64,000 nucleotides of DNA from an uncultured Bacilli bacterium (GCA_934154785.1 CAKPGL010000002.1:1-64000); one strand, 5' to 3'; numbered from the stretch's first letter, positions 1-8,828 are shown. A program made the numbers and translations. Notes: generated by a model from the letters alone, not told the origin.

Positions 1-6
1 TCATAA

Positions 7-99
7 TGGCGGAGCAGGAGGGATTTGAACCCTCGCACCAGGTTTCCCCGATCTACACCCTTAGCAGGGGCGCCTCTTCAGCCTCTTGAGTACTACTCC
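7..99 (-). tRNA. tRNA-Ser (GCU anticodon)
   Basis: Read on the minus strand this is a long-variable-arm tRNA. A 7-bp acceptor stem (GGAGTAG with CTGCTCC) is followed by discriminator G and an encoded CCA. The anticodon loop CTGCTAA gives GCU, serine codons AGC/AGU. The T-arm GGTTCAAATCC is intact. No terminator lies within the few bases left before the window edge. Confidence 0.95.
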
Positions 100-214
100 G
101 GACTACATGTATAATTTTACATTATCTACTAATGATTGTCAATATAATTTGCATAATTTTTCTTAATAGACAAATATGGTTTTTGGTGTTATAATTTTAG
201 TAGGAGGCGTACAT

Positions 215-571
215 ATGGCAAAATTTTGTCCAAACTGTGGTAAGGAAGTAAGAGAAACAGATAATAATTGTTCTAATTGCGGTCAACCACTAAAAATAAA
301 TAATTATAATAATACTAATAATAACTATTCAAACAATACTAATCAAAGATCTAAAATAGCAGCGGGTATACTTGGAATATTTTTAGGAGCCTTTGGTATT
401 CATAATTTTTACTTAGGATATAATGGTAAAGCTTTAGGACAATTACTATTGACAGTTCTAAGTTGTGGAGTACTTTCTTTTGTATCTGGAATTTGGGGCT
501 TAGTTGAAGGAATTATGATTTTAACAGGTTCTATTTCTGTTGATGCTGATGGTGTACCATTAAAAGATTAA
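215..571 (+). CDS. Zinc-ribbon and TM2 domain membrane protein
   Basis: A protein of about 118 aa. An N-terminal zinc ribbon (FCPNCGKEV and NCSNCGQPL, four Cys) is followed by an Asn-rich linker and a TM2 domain. The TM2 domain has two transmembrane helices joined by the typical GIHNFYLG turn. The ATG at 215 is preferred over an in-frame upstream ATG because AGGAGG sits at 202-207. The TM2 family is common in Firmicutes but its biochemical role is not settled; a membrane-associated metal or redox sensing role is only a guess. The next gene encodes a DUF2752 protein, a frequent neighbour of TM2 genes, so the two are probably co-transcribed. Confidence 0.85.
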   Translation: MAKFCPNCGKEVRETDNNCSNCGQPLKINNYNNTNNNYSNNTNQRSKIAAGILGIFLGAFGIHNFYLGYNGKALGQLLLTVLSCGVLSFVSGIWGLVEGIMILTGSISVDADGVPLKD

Positions 572-606
572 TAAACAGTATTATAATTGTAATCATCATA
601 GTTTTT

Positions 607-915
607 ATGATGATTGCTTTATTTTTAAATAGAATTCCTTGTATATTTAAAAGTTTATTAAATATAAATTGTCCAACTTGTGGTATGACTAGAGCATTTT
701 TAAATTTACTTGAAGGTAATTTGTTAGAGGCGTTATCTTACAATATATTATGTATTCCATGTCTAATATTTTTTATCTATTATATAAGTATTACACTTAT
801 TAGTATTATAAAAAAAGATGATAACCCTTTAATTAATTTTGAAAATAGGTTAGGTAAACACTATAAAATAATTATTATTGTCCTTATCATTAATTTTATA
901 ATTAAAAACATTTAA
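607..915 (+). CDS. DUF2752 membrane protein
   Basis: About 102 aa. The DUF2752 signature CPTCGMTRA lies near residues 23-31, followed by two hydrophobic segments. Members are small inner-membrane proteins of unknown function that often sit beside TM2-domain genes, as here (36-bp gap). The ATG at 607 lacks a convincing ribosome-binding site and the frame is open upstream into the end of the TM2 gene, so translation may begin at a non-ATG codon nearer 580 or be coupled to the upstream gene. Identity is fairly sure; the start is not. Confidence 0.75.
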   Translation: MMIALFLNRIPCIFKSLLNINCPTCGMTRAFLNLLEGNLLEALSYNILCIPCLIFFIYYISITLISIIKKDDNPLINFENRLGKHYKIIIIVLIINFIIKNI

Positions 916-941
916 AAAGAGGCTAAATTAATAGTCTCTTT
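916..941. terminator. Bidirectional terminator between convergent genes
   Basis: AAAGAGGCT and AGTCTCTTT pair (one G·U) around a short AT loop. The hairpin is flanked by A-rich sequence on one side and T-rich sequence on the other, so it can serve both the DUF2752 gene and the minus-strand lipoprotein, whose stop codon lies in it. Confidence 0.7.
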
Positions 942-1803
942 ATTCATATAATTGTTGTTTTAATGAATCAATATTTTCATTCATAATAGTTATATAATCT
1001 TTACCAGCTTTAATTTCTGTTTCATCTAAACTAGAAAGCGTATGGAATTCAACTAAATCAACTTTAGTATCTTTAATTAATTCGTTAATCGAATCACTAA
1101 CATCTTCATTCTTTAAAGTATAGATATATTTTAGTTTTCCACTTTTAATCATTTCTTTTACAGTCTCAATATTTTTGTCTGCAGAATTATCAGTTCCTTC
1201 TAATGATATTACATCTAAGCCATATTTAGTTAAATACTTTAATAAATCATTAGATACTACAATAGTTTTACTATTAGCATTTTGAATCATTAATTGTGTT
1301 TTAGCGTCTATTTGTGATACATTTATTTTTAATTGATTGTAATTGTCTTCTATTTCTTTTATTAAATATTGATTTGTAACATACTCTTCAAAGCCATTTT
1401 TAATATTTTGTGCAGTCATCAAGAAGTTGGCAGGGTCTAACCACATTTCTTCCATACGATAAGTATATTCAATACTAGAAGAAGCATCAATTATTTTTAA
1501 ATTTTTATTATATGTTAGCATTGGTTTAATATAATTTTTTTCATTACTTAAACCATTAAATATAAATAAATCACAATCACTATAATCTTCTAACTGTTTA
1601 TCTGTTAAGTTATATTTATTAATAACAATACCAGTTGGATATATACTTTCAATAGTAGCGTTTTTACCATATAATTCTTCAGTAATATATTTTATAGGAT
1701 AAGCAGAGGTGTAAATTAAAATATCTTCCATAGTATCTCTTTTTAAACATCCTGTAGTTATAAATATCATAGCGGTCATTAAAATAGCTAGAATTTTTTT
1801 CAT
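940..1803 (-). CDS. ZnuA/AdcA-like metal ABC transporter lipoprotein, divergent
   Basis: A 287-aa lipoprotein: signal peptide ending in a TGC lipobox (Cys about residue 19), then a periplasmic-binding-protein fold of the cluster A-I metal-binder type (SBP_bac_9). Family landmarks are FNGL (normally NGaGlE), WLDPANF (normally HVWLDP) and a C-terminal ALxxL-type helix. In zinc or manganese members three His plus an Asp/Glu bind the metal. Here the positions before WLDP and in the HxxxY region are not His, and the mature protein has almost no His. It may bind something else or no metal. No permease or ATPase gene is adjacent; yidD precedes it with a 1-bp gap. Fold assignment is good, substrate is unknown. 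Confidence 0.75.
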   Translation of the reverse strand: MKKILAILMTAMIFITTGCLKRDTMEDILIYTSAYPIKYITEELYGKNATIESIYPTGIVINKYNLTDKQLEDYSDCDLFIFNGLSNEKNYIKPMLTYNKNLKIIDASSSIEYTYRMEEMWLDPANFLMTAQNIKNGFEEYVTNQYLIKEIEDNYNQLKINVSQIDAKTQLMIQNANSKTIVVSNDLLKYLTKYGLDVISLEGTDNSADKNIETVKEMIKSGKLKYIYTLKNEDVSDSINELIKDTKVDLVEFHTLSSLDETEIKAGKDYITIMNENIDSLKQQLYE

Positions 1804-1804
1804 T

Positions 1805-2020
1805 TTATTTCTCCTTCTTTACTGGATCATATCCACTTGTACCCCAAGGGTTACATTTTAATATTCTTTTAATTGTTAGAATAGAACCTTTAATGCTTCC
1901 ATATTCGTTAATAGCGTCAATACCATATTGTGAACAAGTAGGTAAGTGGCGACAAGAATGGTGCCAAGGCCCTGGTACTTTTTGATAGATTTTTATTAGT
2001 CCAATTAAAACTCTTTTCAT
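1805..2020 (-). CDS. yidD: Membrane protein insertion efficiency factor YidD
   Basis: About 71 aa from MKRVLIG. It carries the YidD core: an amphipathic N-terminal helix (IKIYQKVPGP), the three-Cys block SCRHLPTCSQYG, then LKCNPW and a GYDPV end. YidD assists YidC-dependent membrane insertion. In-frame ATGs also occur at 2026 and 2035. A minus-strand TATAAT at 2039-2034 would start transcription near 2027, so the 2035 ATG is unlikely and translation is nearly leaderless. It is followed directly by the ZnuA-like lipoprotein gene. The usual rnpA–rpmH context is not present. Confidence 0.9.
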   Translation of the reverse strand: MKRVLIGLIKIYQKVPGPWHHSCRHLPTCSQYGIDAINEYGSIKGSILTIKRILKCNPWGTSGYDPVKKEK

Positions 2021-2091
2021 AATCATCGATATCATTATACTAAATTTTAAAAAAAAAGTAAAATATGTGTACTTATATATTTAAATTTTGA

Positions 2092-2109
2092 TATAATGTT
2101 TACAGGTGA
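2092..2109 (+). promoter_or_regulatory. rnc extended -10 promoter with SD at the transcript start
   Basis: TG-A-TATAAT (hexamer 2092-2097) places the predicted start near 2104, the first base of the ribosome-binding site AGGTGA (2104-2109). The ATG is at 2115, giving a leader of about 11 nt. This is one example of a recurring arrangement in the window. Confidence 0.6.
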
Positions 2110-2114
2110 ATTTT

Positions 2115-2780
2115 ATGACAGTACTAGAAAAGTTTAATATAGATACTAAACATAAATCTTTGTATGAAGAAGCATTTACGCATACTTCTTACGCTAATGA
2201 ACATAACTTGGTAAGTTATGAACGTTTAGAATACTTAGGTGATGCTGTATTAGAACTTATAATGAGTGAATATTTATATAAAAATACTGAATATGAAGAA
2301 GGAATGATGACTAAGTTACGTTCACATTATGTATGTGAAAATGCCCTTTACGAGTATTCAATGCGTTTAGGTCTAAACGAGTTTCTTTTGCTTGGACACG
2401 GTGAAGAAACAACTGGTGGAAGAACTAGAAAAGCTATTGTAGCGGATATATTTGAATCATTTACAGGTGCTCTTTTTTTAGATCAAGGAATTAATTATGT
2501 TAAAGACTTTATTTATAAAAATGTTATTCCCCTTATTGAAAATAAGCAAGTTGAGTTTTTTAGTGATTATAAATCAATTCTACAGGAGTATGTTCAAACA
2601 GATCGTCGTAGTTTAGAATATGACGTTATTGATGAAGAAGGACCTAGTCACAATAAAGTATTTACAGTAGTTGTTAAGATAGATGGTATAGTATATGGCA
2701 AAGGAGTTGCTCATTCTAAAAAAGAAGCTGAACAAGAAGCAGCTCACGATGCTCTAAAGAAGGCTCAAAATGTTAAATAA
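2115..2780 (+). CDS. rnc: Ribonuclease III
   Basis: 222 aa, close to the family norm. The N-terminal endonuclease domain shows the signature ERLEYLGDAVLEL with catalytic Glu and Asp, and a second acidic site near DIFESFTGALFLD. A C-terminal double-stranded RNA-binding domain ends in KKEAEQEAAHDAL. It cleaves dsRNA in rRNA maturation and mRNA turnover. The ATG at 2115 follows AGGTGA; an in-frame GTG at 2106 lies inside that site and is rejected. The 3' end overlaps the next gene by 11 bp, so the two are translationally linked. The usual downstream smc and ftsY are absent. Confidence 0.97.
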   Translation: MTVLEKFNIDTKHKSLYEEAFTHTSYANEHNLVSYERLEYLGDAVLELIMSEYLYKNTEYEEGMMTKLRSHYVCENALYEYSMRLGLNEFLLLGHGEETTGGRTRKAIVADIFESFTGALFLDQGINYVKDFIYKNVIPLIENKQVEFFSDYKSILQEYVQTDRRSLEYDVIDEEGPSHNKVFTVVVKIDGIVYGKGVAHSKKEAEQEAAHDALKKAQNVK

Positions 2781-4017
2781 AGATATGATAGAAGATATCT
2801 TTTTTAATGAAATTATTAATGAAGCAAATAAGAGTGAAGTATCAATAATAGAAGCAGATAATCTTGAACATTTATATAATATAGGATTTAATGCCTGTAT
2901 AGAAGGTAAACTTAATTCAGGAAATATTAGTGATTCTAAACCTATTTTGATGATTAATAATAAAAAACAACTAATAAATATGTTAGAAGAGTATATAAAT
3001 GAAGTAGATAAAACATTTAATTATTTTTCTAATTGTGAATATAAACAGAAAATAAAAGCTTATATGGCTTTTGTATGGAATAATGCTATATACGAAGACT
3101 TTGCTAGTCCTTGTACTTATTTAAAAAAACAAATAGATTTTTTAAAAAATCCTAAGTTTGATTTAGGTACTTATAGTTATGCTGATAACATAGATTTTTC
3201 TGCTGTAATGAATTCAAAAAATAAATCCGCTATAAATTTATTAAGTGGTAGTAGTATTGTAACTACAGTTAGAAAGCAAGGAATAAAAGCTGAAACACCA
3301 TTTGTATTTGAAGTAAAGATAACTTCTAAAGATACTAGTAGTGAATATTTATTACCTAGTATTAGTTATGGAATTAGTAATAATGAATGTTACATATACG
3401 CTATTCAAGATAAAAATAATTCTAAAGATAGTGTTTTTTCTAAGAGCGTGAATCGTATTCTTTATTCTTTAAATAGTGATATTCTTGATAATGAAAGTTT
3501 AGATTATAAGAGTGCTAAAGAAAATAATATTGATGAATATGATAGTTATCATTTAAATAAAGATGATGAAATAATTTATGATTACTTTCCAGAAAATATT
3601 AGTAAAGTGTCACCATCAGCGATAATTGCTTTAACTGTATTTTTAGATTCTTTATCAAATATAGGTATGGATAAAGTAAAAGTTGTATCTTGTTTACCAA
3701 TTCGTTATTATGGTAAAGAAATATTTTATTTAAAGAAACATAAATATATGGTTAATAAAGATAATTTAACTAAAGAAGAAGCAAATAAATTATTATTGGA
3801 GTATAAGAAAGAACATTTAAGAATTCAGAGAAATTTATCTGAAAAATTAATTCGTAATTTCCGCCGCTTAGAGCATCACTTTAATAATTGTTTTATATCT
3901 TCTTATCCTTTAGAATTAGATGAATACCTACATTTTAGATTTAGAGAGTTTAATTTATCTAATAATTTATTACTAAATAGTATTATAGATAGTAAAGTTG
4001 AACATAAAATAAAGTAA
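2770..4017 (+). CDS. Unknown 415-aa protein in the rnc operon
   Basis: I do not recognise this protein. It is acidic and Asn/Lys-rich, with no signal peptide or clear membrane segment, so probably cytoplasmic. The N-terminal 140 residues look helical. The middle has a beta-rich section (KAETPFVFEVKI, LPSISYGI). The C-terminus holds a charged helical stretch with the motif RNFRRLEHHFNNCF. It starts inside the end of rnc (11-bp overlap) with no separate promoter, so it is made with RNase III. That implies, but does not show, an RNA-related role or simply a lineage-specific operon partner. Confidence 0.8.
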   Translation: MLNKDMIEDIFFNEIINEANKSEVSIIEADNLEHLYNIGFNACIEGKLNSGNISDSKPILMINNKKQLINMLEEYINEVDKTFNYFSNCEYKQKIKAYMAFVWNNAIYEDFASPCTYLKKQIDFLKNPKFDLGTYSYADNIDFSAVMNSKNKSAINLLSGSSIVTTVRKQGIKAETPFVFEVKITSKDTSSEYLLPSISYGISNNECYIYAIQDKNNSKDSVFSKSVNRILYSLNSDILDNESLDYKSAKENNIDEYDSYHLNKDDEIIYDYFPENISKVSPSAIIALTVFLDSLSNIGMDKVKVVSCLPIRYYGKEIFYLKKHKYMVNKDNLTKEEANKLLLEYKKEHLRIQRNLSEKLIRNFRRLEHHFNNCFISSYPLELDEYLHFRFREFNLSNNLLLNSIIDSKVEHKIK

Positions 4018-4075
4018 TAATACTTGTCAAAGTATAAAAAATATTATAGAATAAAAAAACAAGGAGAGATATTAT

Positions 4076-4786
4076 ATGGGAAGAGCTTATGAAGTAAGAA
4101 AAGCTAGTATTCAAAAAACAGGTGCTGCTAGAGGTAAAATATATTCTATGTACGCTAGAGAAATATATGAAGTTGCTAAAAACGGTGGTACAGAATTAGA
4201 ATCTAATGTTGCTTTAAAAAGATTAGTTGATAAGGCAAAAAAAGAACAAGTTCCAAGTGATATAATTAAAAGAGCTATTGATAAAGTAAATAGTGGTGCT
4301 GATGAAAGTTATTCAACGGTACGTTATGAATTGTTTGGCCCAAGTGGTTCTAATGTGATTGTTGATTGTTTAACTGATAATGTTAATCGTTCTGTTAGTC
4401 TTATTAGAGCAGCATTAAATAAAACAAGTGCTAAAATGGGTGCAATGGGTAGCGTAGCATTTATGTATGATAATTTATGTATCGTAAGTTTTAAAGGTTT
4501 ATCAGAAGAAGAAACTTTAGAAGCATTAATAGAAGCAGGAGTAGATGCTGATATTGAATTACAAGGTGATAGTATTGTTCTTTATGGAAAGCCATCAGAT
4601 TTATACGCTATTAAAGAAGCTATTTTAGCTAAAAAGCAAGTAGAATTTGATGTTGATGAAATTTCTATGATACCTAAAGATACAGTTAAACTTGAGGGTG
4701 AAGCATTAGAAGATTTTCAAAAACTATTAACTTTACTTGATGAAATAGAAGATGTAAATCATGTTTATCATAATGTTGAATTATAA
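4076..4786 (+). CDS. yebC: YebC/PmpR family protein
   Basis: 236 aa, the full family length of about 240. Hallmarks are the N-terminal block (AARGKIYSMYAREIYEVAKNG), the central VRYELFGPSG and NVNRSVSLIR segments, and the conserved KMGAMGSVAFMY. The family was first described as DNA-binding transcriptional regulators; recent work links several members to relief of ribosome stalling, so its role here is open. The ATG has a good AAGGAGAG site. Its own upstream region holds a weak TTGTCA/TATAGA promoter, so it can be expressed apart from rnc. A terminator follows. Confidence 0.93.
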   Translation: MGRAYEVRKASIQKTGAARGKIYSMYAREIYEVAKNGGTELESNVALKRLVDKAKKEQVPSDIIKRAIDKVNSGADESYSTVRYELFGPSGSNVIVDCLTDNVNRSVSLIRAALNKTSAKMGAMGSVAFMYDNLCIVSFKGLSEEETLEALIEAGVDADIELQGDSIVLYGKPSDLYAIKEAILAKKQVEFDVDEISMIPKDTVKLEGEALEDFQKLLTLLDEIEDVNHVYHNVEL

Positions 4787-4800
4787 TAACTATATTTAAA

Positions 4801-4833
4801 AGGATCTTTAATTAATCAAAGATTCTTTTTTCT
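4801..4833 (+). terminator. Rho-independent terminator after yebC
   Basis: GGATCTTT pairs with AAAGATTC around an 8-nt loop, followed by a T run. Confidence 0.8.
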
Positions 4834-4838
4834 ATAAT

Positions 4839-4866
4839 TTGACATAAGAGTATTAAATGATATAAT
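4839..4866 (+). promoter_or_regulatory. SigA-type promoter of the kinase-like gene
   Basis: TTGACA (4839-4844), 16-bp spacer, TATAAT (4861-4866). It is followed by a leader with a GGGGGA ribosome-binding site, the same layout as other lineage-specific genes in this window. Confidence 0.85.
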
Positions 4867-4889
4867 AGTACCTACAGAGGGGGATATGT

Positions 4890-5627
4890 ATGAATTTTAG
4901 TAGTCAAGAACATTTAGAATTATATTTAAAAGGATTAAAGGAACTAGGATTTGGTTCACAAGGTGTGGTATATCAAGATAAGAAAAATAATAAAGCTATA
5001 AAAATTTATGATTTATTTTTAGATGGCGATGAAGAAGAATATATGTATGATAAGAATGAAATATTAAGATTTAATAATATTGTTAATGATACTTATGTTT
5101 TCCCTGAAGACGTAGTATCTATTAATAATAAAGTAGTTGGATACATAAGTAAATATGTACAAGGTAAGTCTTTATATAAAATTAATCCTTTATTAATTAA
5201 ATTAGATGATTTTACAAATTCTATTAACTCGGTTATAAAAGATACAGATAAATTAACTAGAGAATCAATTGCGACTTATGATGTTATGTATAATATAATG
5301 TATATTAATAAAAAGTTTTATATAATAGATACTGATGAATATAGTTATACATTTAAGGATTTAAAACGATTATCAAAAGATAATAATAGTAACTTTGATA
5401 CTTCTATTAAATATTTCTTAGTAGATTGTTTATTCGATGAATTTGTAGAAAGTTATAAATTGTTATATGAAATGTATAAAGATGATTACTGTGATAGTAT
5501 AACTTTTTTAAAAGAATTTAAAAAATTACTTAGTGAGTATAATGGTAAAGAAATAAATAAATTACATGAAGTAAAAAATTGTACTAACAAAGAAAAAAGA
5601 ATAGAAAAATTTATTCGTTACGTGTAA
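4890..5627 (+). CDS. Degenerate protein-kinase-like protein
   Basis: 245 aa. Residues about 16-45 resemble a kinase P-loop and beta-3 strand (LGFGSQGVVYQ, then KAIKIYD with a candidate Lys). Near residue 130 is a catalytic-loop-like stretch (YDVMYNIMYINKKFYIIDTDEY) in place of HRDxxxxN…DFG, keeping an Asp, an Asn and a later Asp. This suggests a divergent kinase or pseudokinase of the aminoglycoside-phosphotransferase/ePK superfamily. It stands alone between terminators with a strong promoter and GGGGGA ribosome-binding site. No partner or substrate gene is adjacent, and activity cannot be judged from sequence alone. Confidence 0.65.
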   Translation: MNFSSQEHLELYLKGLKELGFGSQGVVYQDKKNNKAIKIYDLFLDGDEEEYMYDKNEILRFNNIVNDTYVFPEDVVSINNKVVGYISKYVQGKSLYKINPLLIKLDDFTNSINSVIKDTDKLTRESIATYDVMYNIMYINKKFYIIDTDEYSYTFKDLKRLSKDNNSNFDTSIKYFLVDCLFDEFVESYKLLYEMYKDDYCDSITFLKEFKKLLSEYNGKEINKLHEVKNCTNKEKRIEKFIRYV

Positions 5628-5630
5628 CAT

Positions 5631-5670
5631 AAAAGTATTATGAAATAATAAGTTCATAGTACTTTTTTTC
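5631..5670 (+). terminator. Rho-independent terminator
   Basis: AAAAGTATTATGAA pairs with TTCATAGTACTTTT (one G·U), then a T run. Confidence 0.8.
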
Positions 5671-5702
5671 TTATTCGTGATATAATAAAAAAGGTGAAGG
5701 GT

Positions 5703-7964
5703 ATGAAAAGATTTAATCCTAATATAAATAATGGTTTAAGTAGTGATTTAGTTAAATATCAAATAGAAAATAATAATGTTAATATTGATACTACGGTTCC
5801 TACTAGAAGTTATAAAACTATAATATTAACTAATATTTTTACTTTATTTAATACATTAAATTTTATTTTTGCGGTAATTATTTTCTTTACTGGTAGTTAT
5901 AAAAATTTATTATTTTTAGGTACGGCATTTTGGAATACCCTTATTAGCGTTATTCAAGAAATACGTGCTAAAAGAGAAGTAGATTCTTTAAGACTATTAT
6001 GTGAACCTAAAGTAACAGTGGTTAGAGATAGTAAAGAAGTTACTATTGGAATAAATGAAATAGTACTTGATGATATAATTAAATTTAAATTAGGTAATCA
6101 AGTTATAGTAGATTCTATAATATTAGAAGGTGAAGTTTCTGTAAATGAAGCATTTATAACTGGAGAGTCAGAACCAAAGATATATAAGAAGGGAGATATG
6201 CTTCTTTCTGGTAGTTTTATTGTAAGTGGTAGTTGTACAGCTAAAGTAGAACATATTAAGGAAGATAACTATAGTTCTAAGATTTCTAAAGAAGCTAAAT
6301 ATTTAAAAAAGGTTAATTCTATTTTATTAAGTTCTTTAAATAAAATTATTAAAATATTATCTATAGTTATTATACCTTTAGGAACTTTATTATTTTGCAA
6401 TCAATACTTTTCATTACATAATCCTTTAAATACAGCATTAATTAATACAGTTGCGGCTTTAATTGCTATGATACCAGAAGGATTAGTTCTTCTTACTAGT
6501 ACAGTACTTGCTGTTAGTGTTATTAGACTTTCTAAAGATAAAGTTTTAGTAAAGCAACTTTATTGTATAGAAACTTTAGCACGTGTAGATACAATTTGTT
6601 TTGATAAAACAGGTACTCTTACCTTAGGTGATATGAAAGTAAAAGATGTAGTTTTATTAAATAAAAGATATTCTCTAAATAGCATTATGACAGATATTTG
6701 TGGAAATCTTAATAATGATAATGCTACAATGGAAGCATTAAAAAAGTATTTTAAGGGTGATACTTATAATAAGGCTAGTAAAATAATACAGTTTTCTTCT
6801 GATAAAAAATATAGTGGTATAGAAGTTAATGGTAATACTTATTTATTAGGAGCACCAGAATTTGTATCAGATTCTTCTATAGATTTATCAAAGTATGAAG
6901 ATTATCGTGTTTTAATGTTAGTTAAAAAAGATACCAAGAATATACCTATAGGATTAATTTTACTTGAGGATAACTTTAGAACAGATGCTAAAGAAACAAT
7001 TGATTATTTTATTAATCAGGGAGTAGATATAAAAATAATATCTGGAGATAATCCTAAGACAGTAAAAAGTATTGTTAGTAGATTAGGGTTAAATATTGAT
7101 AAATATGTTGATTGTAGTAAACTTAGTGATGAAGAATTAATGTCTTGTGTAGATAATACTAATATATTTGGTAGGGTTACACCTTTTCAAAAGAAAATAA
7201 TTGTTAAGAAACTACAAGAATTAGGTCATACTGTTGCTATGGTAGGTGACGGTGTAAATGATGTTTTAGCACTAAAACAGTCAGACTGTAGTATAGCTTT
7301 AGCAAGTGGTAGTACAGCTGCTTACAATGTATCAGATTTAGTATTATTAAATTCTGACTTTACTTCTATACCAAATATTGTAAAAGAAGGAAGAAGAACC
7401 ATAAATAATATTGAGAAATCTGCTAGTTTATTTATAGTAAAAACAGGTTACGCTGTAATGTTAACATTTATTTTTATGATAATTCCTTTTAATTATCCAT
7501 TTATTCCAATTCAACTTACTCTTACTAGTTCTCTTACTATTGGAATACCATCTTTCTTATTAGCGTTAGAACCAAATAATGATAAAGTATCTGGTAATTT
7601 TTTAACTAATGTATTTAAAAAAGCGTTACCAACATCTTGTATTATAGTTATTCATATTCTTGTTATAACTTTATTACCAATACCTAGTGATCAAAAAACT
7701 ACTTTATCATTAATAATGGTAGGATTTATAGGATTTACTCATATTTATAGAATATGTAAACCATTAAAACCATTTAATTTAATGATGCTAATTGTACTTA
7801 TAGGTATATTTATATTTGGAATAGTAGGATTAAATGAATTATTCTCATTAACTATAATAAACTTAAGAATGTTATTAATAATTGTTTTATTGATAATAAA
7901 TAGTTTAGTAGAATTTAAAATAGTAGATACTACAAATGAGTATTTAAAGAAAAAAAATAATTAA
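5703..7964 (+). CDS. Cation-transporting P-type ATPase
   Basis: 753 aa. All P-type ATPase landmarks are visible: the actuator loop TGES, PEGL in the ion-binding fourth membrane helix, the phosphorylated DKTGT (Asp about 301), nucleotide-domain motifs, and GDGVNDVLAL near residue 515. Six C-terminal membrane helices follow. There is no N-terminal metal-binding Cys domain, and PEGL rather than CPC excludes heavy-metal P1B pumps. It looks like the CtpE/HAD-IC group, some of which move calcium; the ion is not provable here. The ATG at 5703 is used because GGTGAAGG precedes it; an in-frame GTG at 5694 lies in that site. The extended -10 TGATATAAT at 5678-5686 gives a leader of about 10 nt. Confidence 0.93.
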   Translation: MKRFNPNINNGLSSDLVKYQIENNNVNIDTTVPTRSYKTIILTNIFTLFNTLNFIFAVIIFFTGSYKNLLFLGTAFWNTLISVIQEIRAKREVDSLRLLCEPKVTVVRDSKEVTIGINEIVLDDIIKFKLGNQVIVDSIILEGEVSVNEAFITGESEPKIYKKGDMLLSGSFIVSGSCTAKVEHIKEDNYSSKISKEAKYLKKVNSILLSSLNKIIKILSIVIIPLGTLLFCNQYFSLHNPLNTALINTVAALIAMIPEGLVLLTSTVLAVSVIRLSKDKVLVKQLYCIETLARVDTICFDKTGTLTLGDMKVKDVVLLNKRYSLNSIMTDICGNLNNDNATMEALKKYFKGDTYNKASKIIQFSSDKKYSGIEVNGNTYLLGAPEFVSDSSIDLSKYEDYRVLMLVKKDTKNIPIGLILLEDNFRTDAKETIDYFINQGVDIKIISGDNPKTVKSIVSRLGLNIDKYVDCSKLSDEELMSCVDNTNIFGRVTPFQKKIIVKKLQELGHTVAMVGDGVNDVLALKQSDCSIALASGSTAAYNVSDLVLLNSDFTSIPNIVKEGRRTINNIEKSASLFIVKTGYAVMLTFIFMIIPFNYPFIPIQLTLTSSLTIGIPSFLLALEPNNDKVSGNFLTNVFKKALPTSCIIVIHILVITLLPIPSDQKTTLSLIMVGFIGFTHIYRICKPLKPFNLMMLIVLIGIFIFGIVGLNELFSLTIINLRMLLIIVLLIINSLVEFKIVDTTNEYLKKKNN

Positions 7965-8015
7965 AATAGTAGTTATTTTTTTCTTTTTATATTATAATTA
8001 TACTGGTGATAGTAA

Positions 8016-8825
8016 ATGAAAAATAAGTATTTGAGTTTTTTTATTCCAATAATAATTACTTTAATTATATGTATTAGTTTTATTGTAACTGTAAATATTA
8101 GAATGGATAAATATAATAAAAGACAAGCAGAAATAGAAGAAGCAAATAAAATTAAAGAACAAGATAATCCTGTAATCAAAGAAGATACGAGAAAACCAGT
8201 AAAAAACTTATTAGCGGATAAAATTGGTGTTGGTGTTAGTTACGTGGCTCCTGATTTTAAGGCTAACAAACTTATGATAGTGGCGCATCCCGATGATGAA
8301 ACTCTTTGGGGTGGTATGCACTTGATAGAGGATGATTATGCTGTTATTTGTGTAACTTGTGGTGTTGTAAAAAAAAGAGAGTTAGAATTTGCTAGTGCTA
8401 TGGATTATTCTAATGATGAATACGCTATGTTAGGACATACAGATTTAAAAAATGGTTATATTAGTGATTGGACTGATGAATATCAAGATATTGAAAAGGA
8501 ACTTACGAAAATAATTGATAGTAAGAATTGGGATATCATAGTAACACACAATCCTAATGGAGAGTATGGGCATAAACATCATAGAAAAATAAATAAAATA
8601 GTTACTAGTAATACAAATGATAAAAATAAACTTTATTATTTTGGCAAGTTTTACACTCAAAATGATATTGGTAATATTGATTCTAGTACTGCCTTTACTG
8701 GTGAAAGACTAAATAAAAAAATAGGTATGTTAAAACTATATCCATCACAAGGATTACCTGATACTAATCCAAGATACTATCAAATGTATCCTTATGAAAA
8801 CTGGATATCTTATAATAATTGGTAA
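8016..8825 (+). CDS. PIG-L family deacetylase, membrane-anchored
   Basis: 269 aa. An N-terminal membrane anchor (about residues 6-28) is followed by a LmbE/PIG-L domain. The zinc-site motif AHPDDE is at about residue 91, and the second metal His cluster is in THNPNGEYGHKHH. The family removes acetyl or similar groups from N-acetylglucosamine-like sugars; the anchor points to a cell-envelope substrate. TATAAT at 7993-7998 puts the predicted transcript start on the GGTGAT ribosome-binding site (8005-8010). It ends at a bidirectional hairpin shared with the convergent regulator gene. Confidence 0.88.
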   Translation: MKNKYLSFFIPIIITLIICISFIVTVNIRMDKYNKRQAEIEEANKIKEQDNPVIKEDTRKPVKNLLADKIGVGVSYVAPDFKANKLMIVAHPDDETLWGGMHLIEDDYAVICVTCGVVKKRELEFASAMDYSNDEYAMLGHTDLKNGYISDWTDEYQDIEKELTKIIDSKNWDIIVTHNPNGEYGHKHHRKINKIVTSNTNDKNKLYYFGKFYTQNDIGNIDSSTAFTGERLNKKIGMLKLYPSQGLPDTNPRYYQMYPYENWISYNNW

Positions 8826-8828
8826 TAT

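Noticed and set aside
7973..8179. Minus-strand ORF over the start of the PIG-L gene
   Set aside because: Shadow of the AT-rich membrane-anchor coding region; no ribosome-binding site or family, and the plus-strand gene is clear.
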